Part shown: positions 6,505 through 14,270 of the stretch, piece by piece
Numbering within the stretch: the first letter of the stretch is position 1
Layout of the letters: the number at the start of each line of letters is the position of its first letter
NCBI GenBank assembly: GCA_002780065.1
Contig: PEWQ01000204.1
Location: 1 to 15,518 of the forward strand
Origin: Candidatus Hydrogenedentes bacterium CG07_land_8_20_14_0_80_42_17
Lineage (GTDB): Bacteria > UBA8481
Direction of reading: 5' to 3'
DNA: 15,518 bases
Notes under the pieces: generated by a model
Database searches by the model: none
What the model was told of the DNA's origin: nothing
What the model saw: the letters and a program-made list of their open reading frames with translations, nothing else
Position numbers and translations under genes: made by a program

Positions 6505-8459
6505 TCTCCTACATCTTCTGCATAATGTTCAATGCCGCCCGGCGGCTGAAACTCGACTTCCACAACAGAATCTAGCGGTAATAATTCTCCGCTATTAGGC
6601 GTCTGTTTGACGGCTACTCCGCTTCCTAACGGTTTAAATGAAAGTGGAAGAGTTGAAATTAGTTCATGCGCCTCTCTGAGAGTGAGCCCAATTAAGTCAG
6701 GTATAACTACCTTACCTTCGCGAACTGCGCCACTCTGTCGCGGAGCCTGAACCGTAGCAGGCAAAACTGAGGAAGTATCCGGTGCGCTCGAAGAAATGAT
6801 ATGAAGATATCTCAAAGCCTCTGTCGCTATCCAACCGAAAATTGGAGCCGCAACTGTGCCGCCGTAATATCCTTTCGAAGGGTCCGGTTCTCGGACAACT
6901 ATCGCCATAGCAAGTACAGGCGCCTCAGACGGAACCCACCCGATAAAAACTGCGTTGTAATGTCCTTTCATGTATCCGCCGGTCGGTCCGGAAATCTGTC
7001 CTGTTCCTGTCTTGCCGCTTACATTAAATAATTTTACTGCCGCGAGCTGACCGGTTCCATGACTCACAACACCCTCCATAATATTTCCCATGAGTCTGGA
7101 AATTCCTGACGGTATTACCTGAGTTCTAACATGCGGCGGATAAGTGCGAATCGCCTTTCCGCCCGAATTATCGATGCTTCTTATCAATCTCGGTTGCATT
7201 AGTCTTCCACCGTTCGCCATCGCTCCGGTTGCCATCGCAAGCTGAATTGCAGTGACAGAAATTTCCTGACCTATAGCTAATGTCGAAAGTGAAAGCTTTG
7301 ACCAGTCTTTAACAGGTCGTAAAACCCCCTCTTCTTCACCCTGTAATTCTATTCCGGTTCGCTCTCCAAATCCAAAACTGCGAAGCCCATGATACATTAC
7401 ATTCGGGTCCAACCTTTGAGCAACAAGCATTGCGGTGACATTGCACGATGCTTCAATTGCGCGTCGATAATCGAGTGTGCCGTGAGCTTTATGACACTTG
7501 ATTGAAAAGCCTGCGACGCGCAATACTCCAGGGCAATAAAATGTGTCTTCCGGTTTTACAACTCCTTGCCCCAAGGCAAGCGCTCCGGAAAAAACTTTGA
7601 ATGTAGATCCCGGTTCGAAAAGATCGGTGATCGCTCTGTTTCTTCGCGCATCAGCTTCATATTTCGATGCAAAATTCGGATCATACGACGGATAGTTCGC
7701 CAATCCGAGAATTTCTCCGGTAGCAGGATCGATTACGACTCCGGACGCGCTCTTTGCTCCGTAAGCTTCAGCATTCAGTTTCAAAGCCGTTTCCAAAAAT
7801 GACTGAATCGTGAGATCAATAGTCAGATGAATTGAATGTCCGTCAAATCTGCGATACTTTAATTCTCCGCGCGGAACAAGATTTCCCATCGGATCAAGAA
7901 CAAAATTTCCTTCGATCTCCGGCCCTTTCAGTTCATCGTCCATTGCTCGCTCTATTCCTTCAAGCCCTGCGTCATCCAATCCAACAAAACCTAAAATATG
8001 CGCCGCAGTTGAATCATGAGGGTAATAACGCTGAAACTCAGTTTGAAAGAAGAGCCCATGAATATTCAATAGCGCAATAGAATCAGCAATATCATCGTTA
8101 AGTTTCCGAGCAAGCCAAACGAATTCATTTGGTCTAGACAGCTTGTCCGCAAGTATTTCTTCAGAAATGCCCAATAGTTCAGATAGAGTTTTAGAAACTT
8201 TTTTCCTTTCGAGAGGGTCAGTAAACTTTTGTGGATTTGCCGCGAGCGAACGAATTTTAACCGAGACTGCAAGTTCTCTTCCTCTTCGATCATAAATGGT
8301 TCCGCGCTGACGTTCAAAACGTTTCGCTGTCTCGTTTTGGTGCATCGAAATTTCTTGAAACTTGCTTCTCTCAAGAACTTGAATCTGAAACAATCTCCCG
8401 ATTACAGCGATAAATACTGCCATTGTAAAAAAAAGAATTAAATACACTCTGAATTTCAT
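6501..8459 (-). CDS. ftsI: class B penicillin-binding protein (FtsI/PBP2-type transpeptidase) with C-terminal PASTA domain
   Basis: A 652-residue cell-wall transpeptidase that crosslinks peptidoglycan stem peptides on the outer face of the inner membrane. It has a single N-terminal membrane anchor (about residues 5-24), a dimerisation/pedestal region starting at RGTIYDRRGRELA (52-64), and a transpeptidase domain with all three active-site motifs: SxxK at S285-K288 (GSTFK), SCN at 338-340 and KTGTG at 483-487. One PASTA domain follows (about 582-637, beginning VVIPDLIGLTLREA). This architecture is FtsI/SpoVD-like; which of these it serves as cannot be settled from sequence, so the gene symbol is by family. 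The start lies 5 bp after the lepB stop, and the stop overlaps the first Maf start by 4 bp. No ftsL, mraW or mur genes flank it, so it is outside a classical dcw cluster. Confidence 0.94.
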   Translation of the reverse strand: MKFRVYLILFFTMAVFIAVIGRLFQIQVLERSKFQEISMHQNETAKRFERQRGTIYDRRGRELAVSVKIRSLAANPQKFTDPLERKKVSKTLSELLGISEEILADKLSRPNEFVWLARKLNDDIADSIALLNIHGLFFQTEFQRYYPHDSTAAHILGFVGLDDAGLEGIERAMDDELKGPEIEGNFVLDPMGNLVPRGELKYRRFDGHSIHLTIDLTIQSFLETALKLNAEAYGAKSASGVVIDPATGEILGLANYPSYDPNFASKYEADARRNRAITDLFEPGSTFKVFSGALALGQGVVKPEDTFYCPGVLRVAGFSIKCHKAHGTLDYRRAIEASCNVTAMLVAQRLDPNVMYHGLRSFGFGERTGIELQGEEEGVLRPVKDWSKLSLSTLAIGQEISVTAIQLAMATGAMANGGRLMQPRLIRSIDNSGGKAIRTYPPHVRTQVIPSGISRLMGNIMEGVVSHGTGQLAAVKLFNVSGKTGTGQISGPTGGYMKGHYNAVFIGWVPSEAPVLAMAIVVREPDPSKGYYGGTVAAPIFGWIATEALRYLHIISSSAPDTSSVLPATVQAPRQSGAVREGKVVIPDLIGLTLREAHELISTLPLSFKPLGSGVAVKQTPNSGELLPLDSVVEVEFQPPGGIEHYAEDVGE

Positions 8460-8464
8460 TTAAC

Positions 8465-9226
8465 TTAAATCCAATCTACTCGTTTTATCGGCCAGTATAT
8501 CATAATTGCTCTTGCTTCAATGCCTGATTCATCAACAAAACCAAAATATCTGGAATCAGCACTTTCCAATCTATTGTCTCCAAGACAATAATACTTTCCT
8601 TTTGGAACTACAATAGATCGTATTCCGATTCTGTCGTCTTTGAGCTGAACAATATTCGAAGAGGTTATATCTTTGATTGCAGAGAGCGGGATCGATGAAG
8701 GGAGATTTTTTTCAAGCGGTTTTCCGTCAATAAAAACCTGTTCGGATTTGAATCTCAATTTTTTTCCGTCAAGTATCAAAGCAAAGTTCATAGAGGCATC
8801 ATCTGAACGCGGTTCGTCCATGTACAGATAAGGTTCTTTCAGTTCTATTCCATTGATAATAGCTTTGCCATTTCGCATTGCAATCCTATCTCCACCTATT
8901 CCTATAACTCTCTTTACATACTCACGATGCGGCTCAAAATTTGATATGCCTGCGGAATGAGAAAGAGATTTGTCGAGATTGAAAATAACTATTTCACCTC
9001 TAGAAGGTCTTACGAAACGAATAGAAATTTTTTCCGCAACAATATGGTCGAACGGTTCGAGCGTGGCAATCATGGAACCGGACGGAATAAAATATGCCTG
9101 AATGACAAAGGCTTTGATTAAAAGAGCGAGAAAAGCAGATAAGATAACCGTCTCTAGAGCTTCTCCAAGAGGAGTCTGCCTAAACTCATTAAATCGCTGA
9201 GATATAATAAAATTATTCTGACGCAC
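8465..9226 (-). CDS. lepB: signal peptidase I
   Basis: A 253-residue membrane serine protease that removes signal peptides from exported proteins on the outer side of the inner membrane. One N-terminal membrane segment (about 26-46) precedes PSGSMIATL, which contains the nucleophile S51. The general base is K105 in YVKRVIGIGGD. The conserved GDNRLESADSRYFG block is at 216-229. A lineage-specific insert of about 60 residues lies between the Lys block and this last block. The start is GTG; the frame has no ATG between the upstream in-frame stop and this codon, an ATG five bases upstream is out of frame, and no clear ribosome site is visible. It is the first gene of the train that continues into the PBP and Maf genes. 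Confidence 0.95.
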   Translation of the reverse strand: MRQNNFIISQRFNEFRQTPLGEALETVILSAFLALLIKAFVIQAYFIPSGSMIATLEPFDHIVAEKISIRFVRPSRGEIVIFNLDKSLSHSAGISNFEPHREYVKRVIGIGGDRIAMRNGKAIINGIELKEPYLYMDEPRSDDASMNFALILDGKKLRFKSEQVFIDGKPLEKNLPSSIPLSAIKDITSSNIVQLKDDRIGIRSIVVPKGKYYCLGDNRLESADSRYFGFVDESGIEARAIMIYWPIKRVDWI

Positions 9227-9410
9227 GCCATTTAGATTATCGGCAGGAAATCAAAAGGAATAATGAAAGAATGAAGAATGAGAATGGAGTCATTTTTGCA
9301 ATTTAACAATTTTGTTTATAAATCGTGGCGATTATTTCTTTTAACATTAAGAGATTGCTTCGCTGATGCTCGCAATGACATTTTTCTATTTTTGCGCAGA
9401 TTCTGATTCA
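9227..9410. other. non-coding spacer between lepB and argJ
   Basis: This stretch contains no gene. It holds a purine-rich low-complexity run near 9262-9289 (GAATGAAGAATGAGAATGG), a TTTGCAATTTA motif near 9296 reminiscent of the array at 1-150, and the dispersed repeat at 9351-9380. It must carry the promoter of the lepB operon. A minus-strand GATAAT hexamer lies close to the lepB GTG, but no matching -35 is convincing. No clear terminator for argJ is seen. Confidence 0.6.
9351..9380 (-). repeat. dispersed GTCATTGCGAGC...GCGAAGCAATCTC repeat
   Basis: On the minus strand the element begins TGTCATTGCGAGCA and ends GCGAAGCAATCTC. The outer parts can pair imperfectly (ATTGC at 9354-9358 with GCAAT at 9372-9376). 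A degenerate copy lies at 170-183, in the same orientation, on the other side of the lepB-PBP-Maf operon. From memory, similar short repeats are scattered in intergenic regions of many unrelated bacterial genomes; the mechanism that spreads them is not evident from this sequence. Confidence 0.65.
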
Positions 9411-10574
9411 TCACGTCGTGTAATCAGCATTGATCGAAACATATTCGCGTGAAAGGTCAGTTGTAAAAACTCTCTTTTGAGCCGCACCCAATCCAAATTT
9501 AATTTCTATATCGATCTTTCCTGTCTTCATTCTTTCACTAACCTTAGCCAAATCGAGTTCTAGCGGTCCACCTTTTTCAAATATAGTAAAACCACATACA
9601 CTAATCTTAACCTTTTCAACGTCAATCTCTGCACCGCTTCTGCCAACTGCAGCCAAAATTCTTCCCCAATTAGGGTCGTTACCGAAAAGCGCAGTCTTCA
9701 CCAGCATAGAAGTAGCAACAGCATCTGCAGCTTTGTAAGCTTCAATTTCATTTTTTGCATCTTTGACTTCGATCGTTACAAACTTAGTTGCGCCTTCTCC
9801 GTCCGCTACTATTTTTTTTGCCAATTCATCACAGATATCCTCTAGAGTCGACTCGAACCGCTTCTCATCAACCTTGCCCGCCGTGCCGTTCGCCATGAGA
9901 ATTAAAGAATCGTTTGTCGAGGTATCGTTGTCGACGCTGATGCAATTGAATGTGCGGTCTGCAACCCGCTTAAGCATCGGCTGAATTAAATTTCGAGGCA
10001 AGTCGGCATCAGTTGTCAAAAAGCAAAGCATAGTCGCCATATTCGGATGTATCATTCCGGCGCCTTTTGCTATGCCGCCAATCCGTATTCCATCAATTTC
10101 GCGCTCCGCTATCTTCTCAACCGTATCCGTCGTCATAATCGCAGACGCGGCAGAATCACCATGCGAAATGTCTCTGCATGATTCAATCGCCGATTTTATT
10201 CCTGCTCTTATTTTGTCCATCGGCAATCTTCTTCCGATTACGCCTGTCGATGCGGCAAGAACCTCTCCGCTTCTGCAATTCAATTCGTGAGCTGTAATTT
10301 CCGCCATCTCGACCGTATCTTTATATCCAGCCTCACCTGTCCCCGCATTCGCATTTCCTGAGTTCACGACGATCGCTCGCACCTGCATATTCTTTTGCAA
10401 AATTTCTCTGCAGTATTTAACAGGCGCCGCCGCAAATAAATTTGTAGTGAAAACCCCGGCTACATCAGATAAAGTTTCGGATACAATAACAGCAACATCA
10501 TTTCTGCCAGGCTTCTTTATTCCGGCAGATGCAACTCCAACACGAAATCCTTTTGGATAATCAAGTCCTTTCAT
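9411..10574 (-). CDS. argJ: bifunctional ornithine acetyltransferase / N-acetylglutamate synthase
   Basis: A 387-residue cytoplasmic enzyme of arginine synthesis. It transfers the acetyl group from N-acetylornithine to glutamate (recycling arm) and, in bifunctional members, also makes N-acetylglutamate from acetyl-CoA. The precursor self-cleaves before the nucleophilic Thr; here that is T181 in GAGMIHPNMATMLCFLTTD, splitting alpha and beta chains. Other family marks are NSGNANAGTG (71-80), STGVIGRRLP (109-118), SVDNDTSTND (213-222), GNDPNWGRI and the C-terminal YVSINADYTT. Length is normal. The ATG at 10574 has a strong AGAGGTG five bases upstream. No other arg gene is in the window, so it appears to be a single-gene unit here. 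Whether it is mono- or bifunctional cannot be read from sequence alone. Confidence 0.96.
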   Translation of the reverse strand: MKGLDYPKGFRVGVASAGIKKPGRNDVAVIVSETLSDVAGVFTTNLFAAAPVKYCREILQKNMQVRAIVVNSGNANAGTGEAGYKDTVEMAEITAHELNCRSGEVLAASTGVIGRRLPMDKIRAGIKSAIESCRDISHGDSAASAIMTTDTVEKIAEREIDGIRIGGIAKGAGMIHPNMATMLCFLTTDADLPRNLIQPMLKRVADRTFNCISVDNDTSTNDSLILMANGTAGKVDEKRFESTLEDICDELAKKIVADGEGATKFVTIEVKDAKNEIEAYKAADAVATSMLVKTALFGNDPNWGRILAAVGRSGAEIDVEKVKISVCGFTIFEKGGPLELDLAKVSERMKTGKIDIEIKFGLGAAQKRVFTTDLSREYVSINADYTT

Positions 10575-10579
10575 TTTTT

Positions 10580-10586
10580 CACCTCT
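10580..10586 (-). promoter_or_regulatory. strong Shine-Dalgarno of argJ
   Basis: Minus-strand AGAGGTG with a five-base A-rich spacer before the ATG at 10574. It is one of the clearest ribosome sites in the window and fixes the argJ start. Confidence 0.75.
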
Positions 10587-10629
10587 TTTCGCACACGCTC
10601 CACGCGCCGCGCATCACTATTTTCTATTC

Positions 10630-10650
10630 ATAATCTCATTGATGGATTAT
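10630..10650. promoter_or_regulatory. bulged palindrome in the argJ/flippase divergent promoter region
   Basis: ATAATC at 10630-10635 pairs with GATTAT at 10645-10650, and the inner CAT (10637-10639) pairs with ATG (10642-10644), leaving one unpaired T at 10636. The element sits in the 114-bp gap between two divergent genes, a usual place for an operator controlling one or both. A minus-strand TATGAAT next to it (10626-10632) resembles half of an ARG box, but the second half is not present. Weak AT-rich -10-like hexamers follow (TATAAA at 10656-10661, plus strand). A GC-rich patch at about 10589-10611 lies in the argJ leader. Confidence 0.4.
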
Positions 10651-10688
10651 CCTAATATAAAATTAAATCTTTATCCACTGCGGTGATT

Positions 10689-12155
10689 ATGAGCGAAACG
10701 AATTTTTCATCTATTCCTACCATGCGCGAGGAAGCGTCTAAATTCATAAGCCACTCCATTATCATGTTCCCGTTTCGCATATATGCGATGGCAATCCAAT
10801 TCGCCGTATCCGTGATTCTAGCCCGTATGCTGAACTCTCAAGGTTATGGGCAGTGGGGGCTCATACTCGCTCTGTCGCAATGGGGTTATACCTTTTTTCT
10901 TCTTTGGTCCGCATCCACTTTATCAAGATACGGGCGCGAAGAATTTCTTACGAAAGGACATATTCGTTCGAGCTTCACCTCAAGAATGATTTTTTTTATT
11001 CCAGGTATTGCAGTTCTCATCATCATCGCAGTTTCAGGCTCAAACATTTTAGCAAACTACATTCATTCTCCGAGGTCATTGCTTATCCTGATTACTCTAT
11101 ATTCGATTGGGCTCTCGCTCTCTGACACAGTCCAATATATTTTCCCAGCGATCGGAAGAAGCGACCTTTCTTCTCCTGTCCTTGCGCTGGAAAGAACAGC
11201 AGTTCTCGGGCTTCTCGCGCTCTTCTACAAATTCAATAGATTCGATCCTGTAGCTCCTCTAATCGCTTATCTCTCTGCATCGTGGCTGGTTAATATTCCG
11301 GTAATATTCATTTATCGAAAAATTATTTTCCCTTGGAAAAAAGATTCGGAAAATCTCAAACGTTACTGGAAACTTGCAAAACCTGTCTTGATCATCTCTC
11401 CTTTCGGCAGTCTTTTAGGCTGGGTCGATCTCTTCTTCATAGATCATTTTGGAAGCCTTCAAGATGTCGGCAGATATTTTTTAGCATTCCAATTTTCCAA
11501 TGCATTAGTTCAGTTGAGTTTCATAATTACGATGGCTTCAACGCCTTTGACTATTGCTCTCATTATGAAAAATCGAAAAGACCTGGAAAAAATTTTTATC
11601 GGGAGAATGCAATATCTTTCTGTCACAGCTGGAGCCGCTATTGCTCTGGGTGTGACGCCTTTGATTTGGATGGTCTTCAAATATGTCGGTTCTTCCAATC
11701 TTGAAATGTATCAGAACATCTGGGCAGTGCTGATGCCCGGCTGTATAGCGCAATTTTCTCTTGCAACCATTTCATCTTTTTACAACGCTAAAGAGGATAC
11801 ATGGACTCCGGGAATAATCGGAGTTTATCGAGCTGTCATCAGCTTGTTGCTCGATATCGCGCTTATTCCGGTATTTGGCGCAATCGGAGCGGGAATTGCC
11901 ACTTCAACCGGAACACTGTTTTATTACGTTCTTCTTTTCTGGAAATTGAAAAAATTCGAACTTGAACCCGGAGCAAAAAGTATCTTCTTCAGAATATTAT
12001 TGTGCGTGCTTCCTGCAATATTAGTTAAAATTCTGATTGGAGTTTCTTATTCATACATTGCAATCTTCGCGACTGCCTTCTTATTAGGTTTATTTGCTGT
12101 AGTCACATTAAAAAATACAATGATTAATTATTCACCAGAGCAGTCATCTGTTTAA
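10689..12155 (+). CDS. polysaccharide flippase / oligosaccharide exporter (Wzx-like, MOP superfamily)
   Basis: A protein of about 488 residues with 12-14 hydrophobic membrane segments along its whole length. The N-terminal layout is typical of Wzx-type flippases: an amphipathic start, a first helix region ending SVILARMLNSQGYGQWG (which fits the usual LAR.L....YG pattern), and a C-terminal part containing GAIGAGIATSTGTLFYY. Such proteins move lipid-linked glycans from the cytoplasmic to the outer face of the inner membrane. I prefer the ATG at 10689, because GCGGTGATT just upstream can pair with the 16S 3' end; an in-frame GTG at 10683 would add two residues. It is transcribed divergently from argJ and its 3' end overlaps the convergent NlpC/P60 gene. 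The exported glycan is unknown. A link to the nearby Maf genes is only suggestive. Confidence 0.88.
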   Translation: MSETNFSSIPTMREEASKFISHSIIMFPFRIYAMAIQFAVSVILARMLNSQGYGQWGLILALSQWGYTFFLLWSASTLSRYGREEFLTKGHIRSSFTSRMIFFIPGIAVLIIIAVSGSNILANYIHSPRSLLILITLYSIGLSLSDTVQYIFPAIGRSDLSSPVLALERTAVLGLLALFYKFNRFDPVAPLIAYLSASWLVNIPVIFIYRKIIFPWKKDSENLKRYWKLAKPVLIISPFGSLLGWVDLFFIDHFGSLQDVGRYFLAFQFSNALVQLSFIITMASTPLTIALIMKNRKDLEKIFIGRMQYLSVTAGAAIALGVTPLIWMVFKYVGSSNLEMYQNIWAVLMPGCIAQFSLATISSFYNAKEDTWTPGIIGVYRAVISLLLDIALIPVFGAIGAGIATSTGTLFYYVLLFWKLKKFELEPGAKSIFFRILLCVLPAILVKILIGVSYSYIAIFATAFLLGLFAVVTLKNTMINYSPEQSSV

Positions 12156-12918
12156 CAACTTCTCTATCCAAAGACAGAATTCTTCTTGCTCCAAGATAAC
12201 GATTCGAATAATAACGCTTTGAGAGCGGCGTTATACATACGCTTCCTTCTCCGCTCGAAGCTTGAATGAATTCTCCATTGCCAATATAAATTCCCACATG
12301 GCTTGCGCCTCGAGTATAAGTACTGAAGAAGACTAAATCGCCCGGAGTCAACTCATCATCTGACGGAGTTTCTCCGACCTTGAATTGGTTCTTTGCTTGT
12401 CTGGGTATCTGATAATTCGCACGAGCAAAAATATATTGAACAAAACCGGAACAATCAAATCCTTCGCTCGTCGTTCCGCCCCATCGATATGGAACTCCAA
12501 AAAAAGTTTTTGCGTATTCAATAAGATTAGACGATATTCGCAAATCCTCCGAGGGTTTGTCGGCAAAAATATGTGCAGGTCCATCTACCGGTGATATTGG
12601 AGCGTTTTCGATTTCGCGGTCTTCCTCTACAACCCATGACCGTTCGAACTCATTCGGTCCAAATCTTGCGACAAGAAAAGGCCACAGCGCTTTCGCTTCA
12701 GCTTCTGCTTTCTCTTTGCTGGTGAAAGGTCCAACTCGAACGCGCTTGAAACCGTCTATCTCAGAAAAATATGTATTGAATCCGGCATCTTCAAGAGCAG
12801 ACTGAGTTGCTTCCGCGCGCTCAAATTCTTGAAATGCTCCAACCTGAATACCATACTGGCCTGCAAATGCCGGAAGAGATACTGTAAGAAGCAAGATTGA
12901 AACAACGAATTTTCTCAT
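12124..12918 (-). CDS. exported SPOR-domain NlpC/P60 peptidoglycan endopeptidase
   Basis: A 264-residue secreted hydrolase expected to cut stem peptides in peptidoglycan. A signal peptide (1-19) ends LPAFA before GQYG; there is no lipobox Cys. A SPOR-like domain follows (about 21-82: YGIQVGAFQEFERAE, then RVRVGPFTSKEKAEAEAKAL), which in this family binds glycan strands lacking side peptides, as at division sites. The NlpC/P60 domain (about 130-248) has catalytic C156 in GFDCSGFVQ and H207 in GASHVGIYIG. The third position is Q219 (EFIQASS), where His is most common; polar substitutes are known in the family. The last 32 bp overlap the 3' end of the plus-strand flippase. No clear ribosome site precedes the ATG, and a stable hairpin lies 9 bases upstream. 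Confidence 0.92.
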   Translation of the reverse strand: MRKFVVSILLLTVSLPAFAGQYGIQVGAFQEFERAEATQSALEDAGFNTYFSEIDGFKRVRVGPFTSKEKAEAEAKALWPFLVARFGPNEFERSWVVEEDREIENAPISPVDGPAHIFADKPSEDLRISSNLIEYAKTFFGVPYRWGGTTSEGFDCSGFVQYIFARANYQIPRQAKNQFKVGETPSDDELTPGDLVFFSTYTRGASHVGIYIGNGEFIQASSGEGSVCITPLSKRYYSNRYLGARRILSLDREVVKQMTALVNN

Positions 12919-12927
12919 GAAATTCTA

Positions 12928-12948
12928 TTCGGCAATATTAATGCCGAA
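12928..12948 (-). promoter_or_regulatory. hairpin in the leader of the NlpC/P60 gene
   Basis: TTCGGCA (12928-12934) and TGCCGAA (12942-12948) form a perfect 7-bp stem with a 7-base loop. On the minus strand it ends 9 bases before the NlpC/P60 ATG and lies 30 bases after the stop of the GYF gene. No U-tract follows (TAGAATTTC), so a simple terminator is unlikely. It could be an operator palindrome or a structure near the ribosome site. Function is unproven. Confidence 0.45.
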
Positions 12949-12978
12949 CTCTAGGGAGTGACAAAAATGTTAAAGTTT

Positions 12979-13404
12979 TTATTCGAGTGAAACCGTATCG
13001 CCGGCAGTGTTTAACTCGGTTGAGTTTAACTCGGTTGAGTTTAACTCGGTTGAATTTATTTTATTCTGTAAATGCTCGCCCGGCCAGCGACCGGAAAAAA
13101 TTCTAATCCCCGCAAAAACTAGAGCCCAAAGCAATATTAAATACAATCCGGCAATTGTTATCTTTCGGTAAGTATTATGAATAGTTACATTTTTCCATAC
13201 GTCTTCTTCTTCTTTTTGAGGCGCAATCAATTCTTTAAGCGATTTCCATTCATTTGTTTTTGGGTCAAGAAATGCATCGCGTGAAATATCATCAGTAAGC
13301 TCTCTCTCTCTTAACCATGCCTTGAGTTTCTTCTCCGTAAAAGGTCCGTATTCTTTTCCTTCATACCTTATTCGGTAAAGAGGAGATTCTGATTCGATAG
13401 TCAC
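12979..13404 (-). CDS. GYF_2-domain single-pass membrane protein
   Basis: A 141-residue protein of unknown function. Residues 8-60 resemble the GYF_2 domain ([18 protein letters not shown], a conserved W30, then NEWKSLKEL), a small module thought to mediate protein-protein contact. A hydrophobic segment at about 81-103 ([19 protein letters not shown]) predicts one membrane pass, so the domain is probably cytoplasmic. The C-terminal tail holds three perfect NSTEL repeats (117-131). The start is GTG, overlapping the sucD stop as GTGA, which indicates translational coupling to sucD. No functional link between such proteins and succinyl-CoA synthetase is known to me; it may be a passenger or a membrane-tethering partner. 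Confidence 0.8.
   Translation of the reverse strand: MTIESESPLYRIRYEGKEYGPFTEKKLKAWLRERELTDDISRDAFLDPKTNEWKSLKELIAPQKEEEDVWKNVTIHNTYRKITIAGLYLILLWALVFAGIRIFSGRWPGEHLQNKINSTELNSTELNSTELNTAGDTVSLE
13010..13054. repeat. three 15-bp tandem repeats inside the GYF_2 gene
   Basis: Three copies of TTTAACTCGGTTGAG are contiguous at 13010-13024, 13025-13039 and 13040-13054; the third ends GAA. The unit is a multiple of three and encodes the pentapeptide NSTEL on the minus strand, so copy-number change would alter tail length without a frameshift. Confidence 0.95.
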
Positions 13405-14270
13405 CGCAAACTTTCTTTGAGTAAAGGCACAACTTCAGACGGCAGGTCTGCAACCTTTATCCCGGCGGCTCTGAATGCATTCTTCTTCTCCTCCGCCGTT
13501 CCTTTCCCTCCGGAAATTATTGCCCCCGCATGTCCCATCCGTTTTCCAGGCGGAGCCGATTGGCCTGCAATAAAACCGATCACCGGTTTGGAATAACCCT
13601 TCGCAACATACTCTGCGGCCTTTTCTTCATCACTTCCGCCAATCTCGCCGATTATTGCAACCGCATCAGTCTCGTCATCATTTCGAAATAGTTCAAGACA
13701 ATCGATAAAGTTAGTGCCAGGTAAAGGATCTCCGCCAATGCCAATTGCAGTCGATTGGCCAAGCTTCGCATCAGTCAATGCTTTCACAATTTCATAGGTC
13801 AAAGTTCCTGATCTCGATATGACTCCAACTCGACCCGGTAGATGAATATGTCCGGGCATGATTCCGACTTTTGTTTTTGTGGAAGGAGTAATTACTCCCG
13901 GACAATTCGGACCGATCAGCCTCACACCTTCAGGCATACTTGCATGCACTCGCATCATCTCCAGAGCAGGTATGCCTTCGGTAATGCAGACGACCAGTGG
14001 AATTCCAGCGTATGCAGATTCGAGTATCGCATCGGCCGCGAACGGCGCAGGCACATAAATGATAGAGACGTTTGCAGAGGTTTCTGTCACTGCCTCAGAT
14101 ACAGTATTGTAGACAGGAATTCCAAGATAATTTGTGCCGCCTTTGTTTGGAGTCACACCTGCAACAATCTTTGTTCCGTATTCGAGCATTCGTTTAGAAT
14201 GATAGGTTCCTTCCGAGCCGGTAATTCCCTGAACTAAAAGCCTTGTTTCTGAATTTACAAGAATGCTCAT
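13401..14270 (-). CDS. sucD: succinyl-CoA synthetase (ADP/GDP-forming) alpha subunit
   Basis: A 289-residue subunit, the same length as E. coli SucD. With SucC it converts succinyl-CoA, phosphate and NDP to succinate, CoA and NTP in the TCA cycle. The CoA-binding N-terminal fold has [15 protein letters not shown] (14-28), a variant of the usual QG.TG..G..H motif. PNCPGVI (121-127) and SRSGTLTYE (152-160) are conserved. The phosphorylated active-site His is H247 in [12 protein letters not shown]. The start ATG overlaps the sucC stop by 4 bases (ATGA), and the stop overlaps the GTG of the GYF_2 gene, so the three genes form one coupled unit. Confidence 0.97.
   Translation of the reverse strand: MSILVNSETRLLVQGITGSEGTYHSKRMLEYGTKIVAGVTPNKGGTNYLGIPVYNTVSEAVTETSANVSIIYVPAPFAADAILESAYAGIPLVVCITEGIPALEMMRVHASMPEGVRLIGPNCPGVITPSTKTKVGIMPGHIHLPGRVGVISRSGTLTYEIVKALTDAKLGQSTAIGIGGDPLPGTNFIDCLELFRNDDETDAVAIIGEIGGSDEEKAAEYVAKGYSKPVIGFIAGQSAPPGKRMGHAGAIISGGKGTAEEKKNAFRAAGIKVADLPSEVVPLLKESLR

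Noticed and set aside
6501-9226. A mobile island with transposase, integrase or tRNA attachment site.
   Set aside because: No recombinase, insertion sequence or tRNA gene is seen in the window; only short intergenic repeats flank the operon.
9351-9380. The dispersed repeat as a rho-independent terminator of argJ.
   Set aside because: The stem is imperfect, and on the minus strand it is followed by CTTAATG rather than a U-tract.
13842-14237. A 131-codon plus-strand open frame opposite sucD.
   Set aside because: The sucD frame is unambiguous over this whole stretch; the antisense translation shows no family motif.
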